A stretch of DNA of 64,000 nucleotides from Ferruginibacter sp. Lineage in GTDB: Bacteria; Bacteroidota; Bacteroidia; Chitinophagales; Chitinophagaceae. The stretch spans positions 62,001-126,000 of the forward strand of contig JACMLJ010000095.1 of assembly GCA_014379625.1 (NCBI GenBank), given 5' to 3'. The translations under genes were made by a program, and so were the position numbers. Below, piece after piece: positions 18,380 through 27,522 of the stretch. The notes below the pieces were generated by a model. That model saw nothing but the letters and a program-made list of their open reading frames with translations, made no database searches and was not told the DNA's origin. Numbering within the stretch: the first letter of the stretch is position 1; every line of letters starts with the position of its first letter.

Positions 18380-19849
18380 TTAATTTTCAGGATTTTTATC
18401 ATTGGGTATTTGTTCCTTAATCAATTCTTTCCTCATCTTATCACGGTCTTCTTTATAATTATCCCAGTTAAAATTCAAAAGAAAATCTTTGGCAGCAACT
18501 GCCCCTTTTGCAAACATGTCTATTTTGTCCTGGTCTGTTAAAAAGAAGTTAAGCCAGTTGTATCCCTGCAAATGAATGGTTCCAATACCCTCTTTAAATA
18601 CCTTATTCTTTAATAAAAAATCTTTATCGTAGTAAGACCTGATGGTATTGAACATTCTTCCAAAATAACCCGGCAGGCTCCACTTGTCTGCATGCTTACC
18701 TGTATCACCTGGACCGCTCTCATCCAGGTCAATACCAAATGAAGGAAGCCGAGGTGTGATGACTTTGGGATTATAAAACAGGTTTATCGGAAAATTGGAT
18801 AAAATTCCCCCATCCACAAAACGGGCAACAGAGGGAGGGTCATCCTCATCAAATTTTTCTTTCCAGATTTTTTTTACAGCTTCATCTGTACACGGAATGT
18901 TATCAATGAAATAAGATTCAAAAAAAATGGGGATAGACATAGAAGCCCTTATAAAACCTGCCGGCTCAAGCTCATCAATATTTTTTCTGAAAAGGTTCCA
19001 CATTTCGGGGAACTGTATTTTATTTTGGGATACCAATTCAGAACTTATAAATGTTACATCTCCTTCAAGCCCGTTTAATTCTTCAGCATTTGGAACCCGT
19101 AAATGAAGTCCGGGAACAGGCGCAGCAGCTTTACGGTTCAGGTCTGTGACTGTTTTAACACCGTTGGCAATAAGCAGCTTTTTTATCCAGTCGTAAAAAT
19201 AATCTCCGGGGTTAATGCCAAAGCCCGAATTCTTTAGGCGCTTTAATAAAGTGGCTATGTAAGCTGCTGTTGCACCAATAACCAATAACCAAAGACCGGT
19301 GAGGACAAAAAACAGTTTTGTAAAAATTGACACCTTGGGTATGGCGTGTTGCAATCCAAGAAAGATAAAATTTCCTGCCATTAAAAGCACAAATGTTAAC
19401 AGTATCCCGATGATCCATTTTTTAACTTTTACAACAAAATCCTGGTGTGTAATAAATTTACTTATTATCATCCGGGCAACCGGGTGGCCATCCACCAGTT
19501 CAATAAATTTAAGTTTACAAATAGCATCCAGCACCTGAACGGATTTGGCCTCCTGTTTGGTACCCGTTACCGCCATTAAAGCGGTATTAATAGCGCCTGC
19601 GCTGGTACCTGCCAGCCTTATGAACCGTATATTCATCTCCTCCAGGATATAAGTATATCCTACCAGGGCAACGCCTAATACACCTCCGCCTTTTTGAACA
19701 AGATTTACATACTGGTGACCTTCATTATCTAAGACATCAGAAACAATTAAGGATTTCCCGCCAGGTGGAAAAGCATCCTTCAAATCTTTAAGACATTTTT
19801 TTACAACTTCATTGTTAATGAATTTGTCGACAGTAAGTTCCTGTGCCAT
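18380..19849 (-). CDS. Patatin-like phospholipase with internal membrane segments
   Basis: A patatin-family lipid acyl hydrolase of 489 residues with an intact Ser-Asp dyad. The glycine-rich oxyanion loop GGGVLGVA is at about 54-61, the nucleophile Ser83 is in GTSAG, and the catalytic Asp346 is in VDGGILSNFP. Between the nucleophile and the Asp sits an insertion with two strong hydrophobic helices (about 144-166 and 174-201), so the enzyme should be membrane-embedded, with its catalytic halves on the cytoplasmic side if both helices span. No signal peptide. It would cleave membrane phospholipid acyl chains. First gene of a two-gene unit with the membrane protein behind it. Confidence 0.9.
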   Translation of the reverse strand: MAQELTVDKFINNEVVKKCLKDLKDAFPPGGKSLIVSDVLDNEGHQYVNLVQKGGGVLGVALVGYTYILEEMNIRFIRLAGTSAGAINTALMAVTGTKQEAKSVQVLDAICKLKFIELVDGHPVARMIISKFITHQDFVVKVKKWIIGILLTFVLLMAGNFIFLGLQHAIPKVSIFTKLFFVLTGLWLLVIGATAAYIATLLKRLKNSGFGINPGDYFYDWIKKLLIANGVKTVTDLNRKAAAPVPGLHLRVPNAEELNGLEGDVTFISSELVSQNKIQFPEMWNLFRKNIDELEPAGFIRASMSIPIFFESYFIDNIPCTDEAVKKIWKEKFDEDDPPSVARFVDGGILSNFPINLFYNPKVITPRLPSFGIDLDESGPGDTGKHADKWSLPGYFGRMFNTIRSYYDKDFLLKNKVFKEGIGTIHLQGYNWLNFFLTDQDKIDMFAKGAVAAKDFLLNFNWDNYKEDRDKMRKELIKEQIPNDKNPEN

Positions 19850-20055
19850 AGTTTAGCATTAAATTTTACTTTTTTTACGCGTTAGGTGTCAGGACGAAAA
19901 AAATGACAACATATTACCGCAATTGCATACCCTTGGCTTTATCTGCATCCGGAGCGCATCACCCGAACGCTGCGACAAGCAGCACATATAACATAACTAA
20001 TCTTCCAAAAACCTGTGAAGAATTTTAATAAGATTTTCTGATCGGTTTTTATTCA

Positions 20056-20814
20056 TCATAGCCAGCCCCTTCTACCAGTTTTTACATTATTCTCAGGATG
20101 AAATTTCTTAATCAATAGCAATCCCGCAATAAAACCGCCAATATGAGCTGCATAAGCTATCCCACTGGCCTCGCTTCCACCCAAATACCCCGTGCCATTG
20201 GCAACCTGCAATAATATCCAGGATCCTAAAACAATAAAGGCAGGTACACGGAGAAAAAAGAGTAGAATAAATACCGTAACCCTTCTGCCGGGAAAAAGTA
20301 GCAGGTAACCTCCCATCACACCGGATATAGCTCCTGAAGCGCCCAGGCTTGGAATTAAATGATTTTCACCTAAAATATAATCCGAAAATACATGGGTCAG
20401 TGAAGCTATAATACCGCAAACGAAGTAGAAAAAAAAATACCGTACATGCCCGAGCCTGTCTTCCAGGTTATCACCAAATATCCACAGATAAAGCATATTG
20501 CCGCCAAGGTGTGCAAATCCACCATGCATGAACATGGATGTTATAAGCGTTAACCAAACAGGCATGGGGGTTATACCCAGGCCGGGTATTTCTAGCTGTT
20601 GCCCACTGATGGGATCCCTCACCAATACAGGGTCGGTAACGATATCATGACCGCTCAGAATTTCAGCGGGCACAGTAGCATAACTATAGGTGAAATCAAG
20701 ATTGCTGCCTAGTTTTTGGTACACAATAAAAACCAGTATGTTAACCGCAATAAAAATATAATTTACAAAAGGTATCCTTGTCCTGTCTGAATTATCGTCG
20801 CTGATTGGGATCAT
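20056..20814 (-). CDS. Rhomboid-family intramembrane serine protease
   Basis: A six- or seven-helix membrane protease of 252 residues that cuts transmembrane substrates. The catalytic Ser160 lies in GASGAISG and the catalytic His224 in YAAHIGGFIAGLL. FMHGGFAHLGGNMLYLWIFGDNLED (His97, His102, Asn106) is the conserved helix-2 region, and the L1 loop precedes it. A soluble insertion with a proline-rich patch lies at about 38-85, between helix 1 and helix 2. The substrate is unknown. It shares strand with, but is not tightly coupled to, the patatin gene (206-base gap). Confidence 0.93.
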   Translation of the reverse strand: MIPISDDNSDRTRIPFVNYIFIAVNILVFIVYQKLGSNLDFTYSYATVPAEILSGHDIVTDPVLVRDPISGQQLEIPGLGITPMPVWLTLITSMFMHGGFAHLGGNMLYLWIFGDNLEDRLGHVRYFFFYFVCGIIASLTHVFSDYILGENHLIPSLGASGAISGVMGGYLLLFPGRRVTVFILLFFLRVPAFIVLGSWILLQVANGTGYLGGSEASGIAYAAHIGGFIAGLLLIKKFHPENNVKTGRRGWL

Positions 20815-21008
20815 TATACAACCTTATTTTTTAGAAGATATAAAGATCATTTAATTTCGATGGTGATCTTAAAATATTCATTGACAATTTTCCGAAGGTT
20901 GGTTCATTGGTAAATACAGGACGGAACAGTGTGAGTTGCATTTTACGATTGATTTTTTTTAACTCTTTACATGCGTCAAATAGCAATTGAACCCAGGCCA
21001 AAGGAAAA

Positions 21009-21677
21009 CTATACAATAATTTTTAAAACGTCAGCTTCCGCAACAGGCGTATCAGCGAGCTCTATCAATGCTGCTTCGGCCTGTCTTCTCCTTCTTAAAC
21101 CTGCTGTATCAGGCCATAACCTGCACATTGACCTTATGAGGTCTGCTATCTCCTTATCATTATCGTTTTTTATGGCTACTATCAACTGCTTCATTTCCCT
21201 TCTCCTTTCTCCTTCCAGGTCGGCGCCACGGTTATACACAAGGCTTACAATTACAGACTGTTCCACCGGGTGCAGTTTGAAAAGATCGGGATAGATTCTT
21301 GATGCTTTTTTACCAAATTCAAAAATGGTAGTGTTATAAAAAACCTGTAAGGCTGTTTCAATAGGCACGTCTACATCGCTTAATAAGGGCAGACAATTTA
21401 CCGCCTGCTGTTTTTTTAAACCGGCGGATTTAACCAGCGCGTTAACCATATTCAGTGGCAATACCGATTGCCAGTCAAGTTTTATCTTATTAGCGGTGTA
21501 TTGGCCGCAATCATAACCAATCCCGATAGTAACACCGCTGCTGGTTCTTTCAGGATCGGGTACCACGGGTTTTCTATACTTTTTGTTGTAAACGGCAAAG
21601 CCAGATTCAGGTGACCAGCTTATTTCAAAAGCCATGATAGACTTATTAATCGCGTCCTTACTAAGTTGTAGTTCCAT
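21009..21677 (-). CDS. T4-lysozyme-like protein
   Basis: A 222-residue protein resembling phage T4-type lysozymes and related muramidase folds. ESGF..Y.K (Glu24 as candidate catalytic acid) is followed by GVTIGIGYDCGQ (49-59, with Asp56), equivalent to the E11/TIGIGH region of T4 lysozyme. A C-terminal helical half contains SVIVSLVYNRGADL near 141-154. There is no signal peptide or membrane segment, so export would need lysis, a holin or another route; none of these genes adjoin it. It could be a domesticated phage enzyme or an effector. Start choice is uncertain: the ATG at 21632 (MAFEIS) would also keep the domain. Confidence 0.7.
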   Translation of the reverse strand: MELQLSKDAINKSIMAFEISWSPESGFAVYNKKYRKPVVPDPERTSSGVTIGIGYDCGQYTANKIKLDWQSVLPLNMVNALVKSAGLKKQQAVNCLPLLSDVDVPIETALQVFYNTTIFEFGKKASRIYPDLFKLHPVEQSVIVSLVYNRGADLEGERRREMKQLIVAIKNDNDKEIADLIRSMCRLWPDTAGLRRRRQAEAALIELADTPVAEADVLKIIV

Positions 21678-21900
21678 TGATGTGCATTGTTTTTTTAAAA
21701 TGAATATTAAAGATTTGATTTACTTCGCAAGGCATAAAACAGGCAAGTTTAGTTTGCTCAAGGGCGATAAAATGACAAAGGATTATGATCATACCTGTGC
21801 TGAAATTAGATAGTAGCATTCATATGGTCCCAAAAAGTATAATTCACTTTATTGTGCTCACCAGTATTATTATGATGATGTTTCTCATTATTTATACACC

Positions 21901-23232
21901 TTAGGGCGCATATACCACATATCCTCTTGGCGGCGCCCAAAAATCTGTTGCGCCCTGACCATCTGTCCATTTTTCAGAAGGAATATCCGCGTTATCCTTA
22001 CCCCTCCAGGCAAGCGGTATAAACCTGGTACCTGCCCACTGGGTAAATACCTTGCGGCCATTCCATCGTCCGGAGTTATTCAGCACATATACCAGCCCTT
22101 TCTGCCCGCCGCTTCCCCTGCGCTGCATGATGTAGAGATCATCATCGCAGTAAAGGATATCGGTAGCACCTCCGGCATATTGCTCATGCACTTTCACCAA
22201 TGCTGCAATACCGCTCCTGTATCCCTCCTGTGCCAGGCCCCAATTAAAGTAATCCTGCCAAAACACACAGGGATAGCCCTCGTGGGTGAGGATGTAGGAA
22301 TATGCCAGCATTTTATCGTTAAAAATGGGATCTGTTCGAACTATATCGTGATTTTCCACAAAGGTTACTGCATACCGGGCCATGCCATTTGTTACTAATG
22401 TACCTTTTTCCATAAGCCCTTTCAGGCTAAAACCATAGGTATCGCACAGGGTTTTCAGCCTTCCGCGGAGCGGGAAATCAAAAGCGGTAACGGGATTGTC
22501 CGTAAAAGAATTGGTTTCCTTTAGCCACTGGGTTATAGAACTGTCTGAATCCCAAAACTCCCCAACCCCAAAAGGAGAGAACCCGCTTTTGCCATTTTTT
22601 TCATACAGCCGGTCCAGGATGGCGCTGATAATCCAGGTGCCATATCCTTTTACAAAGTCGTAACGCAAACCATCAAATCCAATTTCCTCAATCAGCCAAC
22701 GGGCATATTCTACCAGCTCGCCATATACATAGGGGTTACGGTGGCAGAGGTCGGGCATGCCTTCAAAAACCTGGTCATCCCACCTCTCAAAATAAGAAGG
22801 GTGATAACTCCTCCAGTCACGGGCAAATTTCCCGCTTCCCGGATTGTACTTTGTCCATCGTTTTTGACCGTCGTACAGGTTTGTTTCCTCCTCATCTGCT
22901 CCACTGGTATGATTTAGCACCAGGTCTGCATACACCTGCATACCATGCTCGTGCGCTTCTTTTATAAATTGTGCCAGTTCGCTAACTGAGCCAAACCAGG
23001 TTTGAACGGAGCCTTTCTGGTCAAACTGTCCCAGGTCATAATAATCATAAGGGTCATACCCCATTGACATACCTCCCAAATTTGCAGCTTTACTGGCCGG
23101 TGGCAGCCAAAGAGCGGTGAAACCTGCTTCACTCAAGGCTGTTGTTTTTTCCTTCAGGAAATTCCACCACTCAAATTCTTTTGCTTCCAGCCTGGGACAA
23201 TCCCAGTAAAAAGCCTGCATCATTACGCCCAT
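21901..23232 (-). CDS. Cytoplasmic alpha-amylase (GH13)
   Basis: A glycoside hydrolase family 13 enzyme of 443 residues that cleaves alpha-1,4-glucans. The (beta/alpha)8 motifs are in order: ADLVLNH (102-108), GLRYDFVKGYG with nucleophile Asp192, GVGEFWD with acid/base Glu225, and FVENHDI with Asp296. A short C-terminal beta domain ends the protein. There is no signal peptide, and the opening MQAFYWDCP is typical of the cytoplasmic AmyA/liquefying branch, so the role is intracellular maltodextrin or glycogen turnover. A 90-base sequence (23421-23511) that recurs near 27.75 kb sits about 190 bases upstream of the start. Confidence 0.94.
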   Translation of the reverse strand: MGVMMQAFYWDCPRLEAKEFEWWNFLKEKTTALSEAGFTALWLPPASKAANLGGMSMGYDPYDYYDLGQFDQKGSVQTWFGSVSELAQFIKEAHEHGMQVYADLVLNHTSGADEEETNLYDGQKRWTKYNPGSGKFARDWRSYHPSYFERWDDQVFEGMPDLCHRNPYVYGELVEYARWLIEEIGFDGLRYDFVKGYGTWIISAILDRLYEKNGKSGFSPFGVGEFWDSDSSITQWLKETNSFTDNPVTAFDFPLRGRLKTLCDTYGFSLKGLMEKGTLVTNGMARYAVTFVENHDIVRTDPIFNDKMLAYSYILTHEGYPCVFWQDYFNWGLAQEGYRSGIAALVKVHEQYAGGATDILYCDDDLYIMQRRGSGGQKGLVYVLNNSGRWNGRKVFTQWAGTRFIPLAWRGKDNADIPSEKWTDGQGATDFWAPPRGYVVYAP

Positions 23233-23700
23233 AATTTTAATATTAATATGTTTGAATGCTTGCTGTCCAAAAACATTACAACCATGTTGCTTGTATTGAA
23301 CAAACAGGTTAAACCTTTTGTAACCCCGCTAATATTTTATGCCTGTACAAAATATTAGTGCAGATACACCCCGGTTAGTACACGGAACCGGTACCATTGA
23401 TACAGTCATTAGAAAATTATGGGAAGCAATGGGGGATAATTCACAGGAATGAATGCGGCCACTAACATACTATCTAATTATAACAAATGCAAGTACCCGA
23501 ACCAGTTATTTTACATAATTAAAGCAGAGAAAAAAAGAACTGATTTTGTATCATAGAGATATTTTGTGATTGGGGGAACGCTGCCTTTTGTTGTTGTACC
23601 AGCCGGAGTTGTAAATGGATAAACAACTTTGAAATATGGCAGGCGATGAAAACGATATCATCTGGCAACCTGATAGTATAAAAAACCACCTGCAGAAAAA
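23233..23700. other. Intergenic region containing repeat copy A
   Basis: The spacer between the DUF2235 gene end and the amylase start. It carries repeat copy A (23421-23511). The rest shows no open frame or RNA that I recognise. Confidence 0.45.
23421..23511 (+). repeat. Direct repeat copy A (partner at 27711-27801)
   Basis: About 90 bases that align with 27711-27801 in the same orientation with a 2-base gap and scattered differences. The core 23461-23499 differs from 27751-27789 at two positions, including a 21-base identical run. Both copies lie about 190-200 bases upstream of a minus-strand gene start, and together they flank the four-gene DUF2235 locus. Confidence 0.8.
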
Positions 23701-24855
23701 CTATTTGGCCAGTCCTTTAATATAATCAAGCCATGTTATTTCCCATTTTTCTTTCAGGGGTTCAAAAGGGGTATCGAGGGAAAGCGCCTTAAATATATTT
23801 GCAGGTTTGTATTCTTCGTATTTGTGATGCCTTTCAAAGCAGGTATAGTGTATGCTTTCATTGCGCAACACTTTAACTTGTGTTTTTTCCCCCGTCTCCG
23901 GGTCCGTTCTTATGGCAAAATTATTATTGATCTCCCTTACCATTTTTGGGGCTATTGCATAAATGCCTGCCGTGGATTTTCTCAATTCGCCATAACTATT
24001 TCCCTTTATTTTGTCTATTTCGTTTTTGTCAAATTCAAGCCCGGTATTAGCTGCTTTATTAATCATCCACAGCAAGGCGATGTCACTCAAGCCACTATCA
24101 GCATACCCCCCGCCAACATTGCTATGAACACCTGGAAACCACACCTGCTCGCAAATTTGGGGATCTGCAGCGTTGATTGCTTTTTCACTCAATTCCCACA
24201 ATGCAGGCTCAAATATTTTTCTTTTTTCATCCGCTGCCAGAGCGTGGTATGCGTATTTTATCTGGCTGCCGAGCTTCACATCATGAAATGTGTATTTTTT
24301 ATTTAGCCACTGAAACCACCTGAGCGGAATACCCAGGGCACCAACCGTGTCCCATACACCCATCATTTTTATTTTGGTTTCTGCATCATCAATACCATAT
24401 GACTTCTTAAAAGCTTTCATAAGATCGCTGTCAGGATGTGTAATGGGGGTACGGTCGCGGTACAAATGATACGCTTCACTTACAAGATGCAGAAATTCAG
24501 GTTTCATGATCCCGCAGTTTCGAATAAGTCCGGCAAGGCTTCTTACGGTGTAAGCGCCGCGGCTAAAGCCAAACAAATATAATTCATCGCTCGGTTCATA
24601 ATTCCACATAATGAATTTATAGGCGTCCTGGATATTTCTGTCAATACCTAAGCCTGTTCCGCCGCCTAAAAAATGATCGCCCATAGTGAACCCCGTACCA
24701 ACACCCTGCCCATAAAATTTTACCTGCTTAACCTCCCCGGTACTACACTGAATGGCCTCATATATTTTTTGAACATTTGTTTTTACAACCTTACCCCTGT
24801 CCTTACTTCCGGGTTTATTCCAGGTGCCATCGCAGCAGAGAACTATTCTTTTCAT
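23701..24855 (-). CDS. DUF2235 alpha/beta-hydrolase (Tle1-like phospholipase family)
   Basis: A 384-residue hydrolase of the DUF2235 family, which includes type VI secretion phospholipase effectors (Tle1). The opening IVLCCDGTWNKPG (4-16) holds the family's first motif. The nucleophile Ser98 is in GFSRGAYTVRSLAGL, GVWDTVGALGIP supplies the candidate Asp, and WFPGVHSNVGGGY the candidate His. No signal peptide or membrane segment. It is the last gene of a same-strand group with a small helical protein, a lipoprotein and a membrane protein; the 247-base gap ahead of it leaves room for its own promoter. Lipid substrate and target membrane are inferred from the family. Confidence 0.88.
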   Translation of the reverse strand: MKRIVLCCDGTWNKPGSKDRGKVVKTNVQKIYEAIQCSTGEVKQVKFYGQGVGTGFTMGDHFLGGGTGLGIDRNIQDAYKFIMWNYEPSDELYLFGFSRGAYTVRSLAGLIRNCGIMKPEFLHLVSEAYHLYRDRTPITHPDSDLMKAFKKSYGIDDAETKIKMMGVWDTVGALGIPLRWFQWLNKKYTFHDVKLGSQIKYAYHALAADEKRKIFEPALWELSEKAINAADPQICEQVWFPGVHSNVGGGYADSGLSDIALLWMINKAANTGLEFDKNEIDKIKGNSYGELRKSTAGIYAIAPKMVREINNNFAIRTDPETGEKTQVKVLRNESIHYTCFERHHKYEEYKPANIFKALSLDTPFEPLKEKWEITWLDYIKGLAK

Positions 24856-25102
24856 AAAAATTTATTTGGATGAATTTAAAATTAATGCTGCAAGCCGGTT
24901 TAATCACGGAACTTATTGCCCTTACCATCAATTCAAAGATTTATTGGATGCGGGGTTCGTGACAGGATTGAAATAACCAAGCGCTTAATAAGGAGCTGCA
25001 CCTGCATCCGGTTTCGGTAACAAAGTTTTTCCGGCATGCGGGAACGGTTTTGATTTTCAATAAGCCGATGGCCATAAAAAATAATCACAATAGTATTTTT
25101 TC

Positions 25103-25444
25103 CTACAGTATTCCCGCAGACATTGCCTTGGCGGTAATTTCTGCAAGCACGCCAACTGTATCGGATATCTTCTTTATGGTATTACTGAATTGTGCAATTC
25201 TTACGGTGGAGGCTTCCATATCGGCAATCAACTTTTTTAAGTCCCCATTCGATGAATTGATCTTGTCAACCATTTCCTGCAGAAAATTATTGATGATGAC
25301 ATCTTCTAATTTGTTCAGGTTAATCAGCGCATCTGCTAATAAACTTTTCTCAGCTTTGGTTAATGAAGGATCATTCAATTCAATCTGCACGGTGTTGATT
25401 ACTTCCCTTACCTGCTTTAACGCATTCATTGACTCTGTGTTCAT
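25103..25444 (-). CDS. Small helical protein of unknown function
   Basis: Not recognised. A 113-residue, Cys-free protein that is almost entirely predicted helix: an amphipathic, heptad-like stretch runs from about 1 to 75 (LADALINLNKLEDVIINNFLQ) and a more hydrophobic, small-residue tail (VGVLAEITAKAMSAGIL) closes it. No signal peptide. It lies 27 bases after the lipoprotein gene stop, so it is probably in the same transcript. The tail could insert in or lie on a membrane. Coding is supported by composition and tight spacing rather than by homology. Confidence 0.65.
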   Translation of the reverse strand: MNTESMNALKQVREVINTVQIELNDPSLTKAEKSLLADALINLNKLEDVIINNFLQEMVDKINSSNGDLKKLIADMEASTVRIAQFSNTIKKISDTVGVLAEITAKAMSAGIL

Positions 25445-25471
25445 AAATACTATTTTTAAATTAAGGTAAAT

Positions 25472-26377
25472 TTATTGATGTGAAGTAAGTTGGCTGAAGG
25501 TTTTAAACAGCTCCTTCACAGATACAATAAGATCCTGGGTTTCCGAAAATATTTCCGGCAGGTCAGTTTTTGCCTGGATGCTCGAATTTAACCTCGAATG
25601 TGCAATGGAAAGTTTATCCGCGGCTTCCACGCATGTCTTTCTCAATAGCTCCAGGTTTTCATAATTACTTAGTCCACCCAGGTATTGATTAAGGCTACTG
25701 TAATCAACCTTACTTTCCTTTGCTAAAATATTGTTGGTATAAGTATTTATGAATTTTTGTTTATCGCTGGCTAATAAATCAGCCAGATCCTTACTTAAAA
25801 CATCCACTAAATTTTTTACGGTGATCTTTATTAAAGTATCACCAACAGGTATAAATTCCTTTAATGCTTTGGCTTGTTTGTTTTTGGTCAGCCTGGCTCC
25901 CACCAAAAAAATTGCCTTAGTTATTGCAGTGCCAACCGTTCCGGGAATTTTATTAGGTAGCCTGGAATTGGCAATTTTTACCAACCCGCTTAAATTGTCA
26001 TTCAATTCAGTTGTATTGGCCGAAAGATTTTCAACAAAATCCCCTGAACTTAATTTGCTTAGCAGGCTTGAATACTGCTGGATTAATTGGAGCGAAAGAT
26101 CCATCTGATCAGCTATTTGTTGCTGGAACAGGTAGTTTTTTCTTGCATCATCTATACTACGTTTTATTTGATCGGCAGGAAGCTGAATGGATGCAATGAG
26201 CCGCTCTTCCAAAACCAGTTCTGCCCTTTGCTTAACGATTTCACTGGGGAAGTAAGCATAGCTTTTTGCGGTAGTAGCAAAAGCATTAATATTTTTAACC
26301 TGGCTTTTAGAAAGAACAGTGCAACCACTAAAAAGTACGATTACCCCAATTAAAACCAATAGATGTATTTTTTTCAT
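25472..26377 (-). CDS. Lipoprotein of unknown function
   Basis: Not recognised. A 301-residue protein with a lipoprotein signal (hydrophobic 5-17, then SGC with Cys19 as the probable lipidated residue). The mature part is rich in long helices (Leu, Lys, Ser, Asn) with a glycine-containing segment near 140-160 (KIPGTVGTAITKAIFLVGARL) that could be a membrane-contacting helix. It sits between a membrane protein and a small helical protein, upstream of a DUF2235 hydrolase. In type VI systems such hydrolases are often encoded with lipoprotein immunity proteins, so an inhibitor role is possible but unproven. The leader repeats a motif also found before the upstream gene. Confidence 0.72.
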   Translation of the reverse strand: MKKIHLLVLIGVIVLFSGCTVLSKSQVKNINAFATTAKSYAYFPSEIVKQRAELVLEERLIASIQLPADQIKRSIDDARKNYLFQQQIADQMDLSLQLIQQYSSLLSKLSSGDFVENLSANTTELNDNLSGLVKIANSRLPNKIPGTVGTAITKAIFLVGARLTKNKQAKALKEFIPVGDTLIKITVKNLVDVLSKDLADLLASDKQKFINTYTNNILAKESKVDYSSLNQYLGGLSNYENLELLRKTCVEAADKLSIAHSRLNSSIQAKTDLPEIFSETQDLIVSVKELFKTFSQLTSHQ

Positions 26378-26390
26378 AAAAAACTTTTTG

Positions 26391-26437
26391 GCCTACTCTC
26401 TTCCGTTTTCGGCTGCCCGGCGCTTACTATTTTTTAC
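26391..26437 (-). repeat. Leader element copy 1, before the lipoprotein gene
   Basis: On the minus strand this element reads CCGGGCAGCCGAAAACGG and then GAGAGTAGGC, ending 13 bases before the lipoprotein ATG. It matches copy 2 (27523-27569) closely, with a 2-base gap and a few changes. It overlaps the end of the upstream coding region or its immediate 3' side. Confidence 0.7.
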
Positions 26438-26455
26438 GGGTGTTCAGCAAGTCCC

Positions 26456-27508
26456 CTATTTCTTTTTTTCAGCCTCCCCGCCTGTTGAGGCTGGCTTGGC
26501 ACCCGTGCCACGCAGGTTCGATATTTTATTCAGCAAATCAAACCAAAAAGGGGCACCCATCATAATTGCAAGAATAGTGGCAAGAAGCCCGGTGATTTTT
26601 GAAAAAATTAGTCGGCCCGAGTAATTACCTTTCCCGTCTTTGAGTTCACCCGCTTTCCAGGTAAGGGGCATCACATCGCTCAATCCCTGTTTTGCTTTAT
26701 CGATTTCTGTTATTTTACTGGTGATGATTTCTTTAATTTCTCCTAACCCCATGGCATCTTTCGATAAAGTATCGGGCGTAGTTGCCCGTAATTGCTGTAC
26801 CCGTTTTATTAATGCGGTATCCTTTCCGGCATCATATCCCTGCATGGCTACTTTTGTACGGGCCTCCGGGTTACTATACAAATATTTAGCTATTGCAATG
26901 CTATCAGCATTTAAAAGGCAGGTTACAATAACCGCAACTACAAAAGTTGCCGGGCGTGAATACCTCGTTTTTAATTTGCCGGAAATCCTGTCCATTGAAG
27001 AGTCGTACCAACTCTCCACTTTATCCCTGAATAATTCAATCTCACTCACCGTTTTTTCACTTACTGCCTTGTAAGTATCTTTTGCTTCATGGGCATAGAT
27101 AAGCAAAACCCTTTGAAATTCTGTCGAGAGTAAGTTCGTTTTATCAATCGCTGCAATAAACTCGTCAATATTTTTCGCAACGCTTTGGGGATTCGCAGGA
27201 TCGAATGAAATTTTTTCAAGTAGTGCGGAAGTAAAATTTTTGGCATCAATGTATGAAGTGGATTTACCCGTGCCGGATAGGGCAGTAACCGAACAATGGT
27301 CCATGATCGACTGGCCCAGGCTAATCTCTGTTCCGTCTGGCTTCTTAATAGTTTTGTCAAAAATTTTAAATAACCATTCTTCAAGCATAATCGACCTTGC
27401 CTTCATACCCGTTAAAATTAACTCTATTGCCGAACTGCTTATAATACTAAGCATAAAAAAAATAAATATCATTCCTACAACCAAATCTAAAATTGGAAAC
27501 CCACTCAT
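26456..27508 (-). CDS. Membrane protein of unknown function
   Basis: Not recognised by name. A 350-residue protein with a strongly hydrophobic N-terminal helix (about 5-33, PILDLVVGMIFIFFMLSIISSSAIELI), a large soluble helical middle (34-185), a second membrane helix near 187-210 and a third near 300-325 (SKITGLLATILAIMMGAPFWFDLLNKI), and a Lys-rich tail. The opening resembles uncharacterised membrane proteins I have seen in Bacteroidota. It is the first gene of the four-gene locus. The leader contains copy 2 of a repeated element, and the 90-base repeat copy B lies about 200 bases upstream. Confidence 0.75.
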   Translation of the reverse strand: MSGFPILDLVVGMIFIFFMLSIISSSAIELILTGMKARSIMLEEWLFKIFDKTIKKPDGTEISLGQSIMDHCSVTALSGTGKSTSYIDAKNFTSALLEKISFDPANPQSVAKNIDEFIAAIDKTNLLSTEFQRVLLIYAHEAKDTYKAVSEKTVSEIELFRDKVESWYDSSMDRISGKLKTRYSRPATFVVAVIVTCLLNADSIAIAKYLYSNPEARTKVAMQGYDAGKDTALIKRVQQLRATTPDTLSKDAMGLGEIKEIITSKITEIDKAKQGLSDVMPLTWKAGELKDGKGNYSGRLIFSKITGLLATILAIMMGAPFWFDLLNKISNLRGTGAKPASTGGEAEKKK

Positions 27509-27522
27509 ATCTTTTGTTTTTC

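Noticed and set aside
23701-24855. Type VI secretion locus around the DUF2235 gene
   Set aside because: No Hcp, VgrG, sheath or baseplate gene was found within the window.
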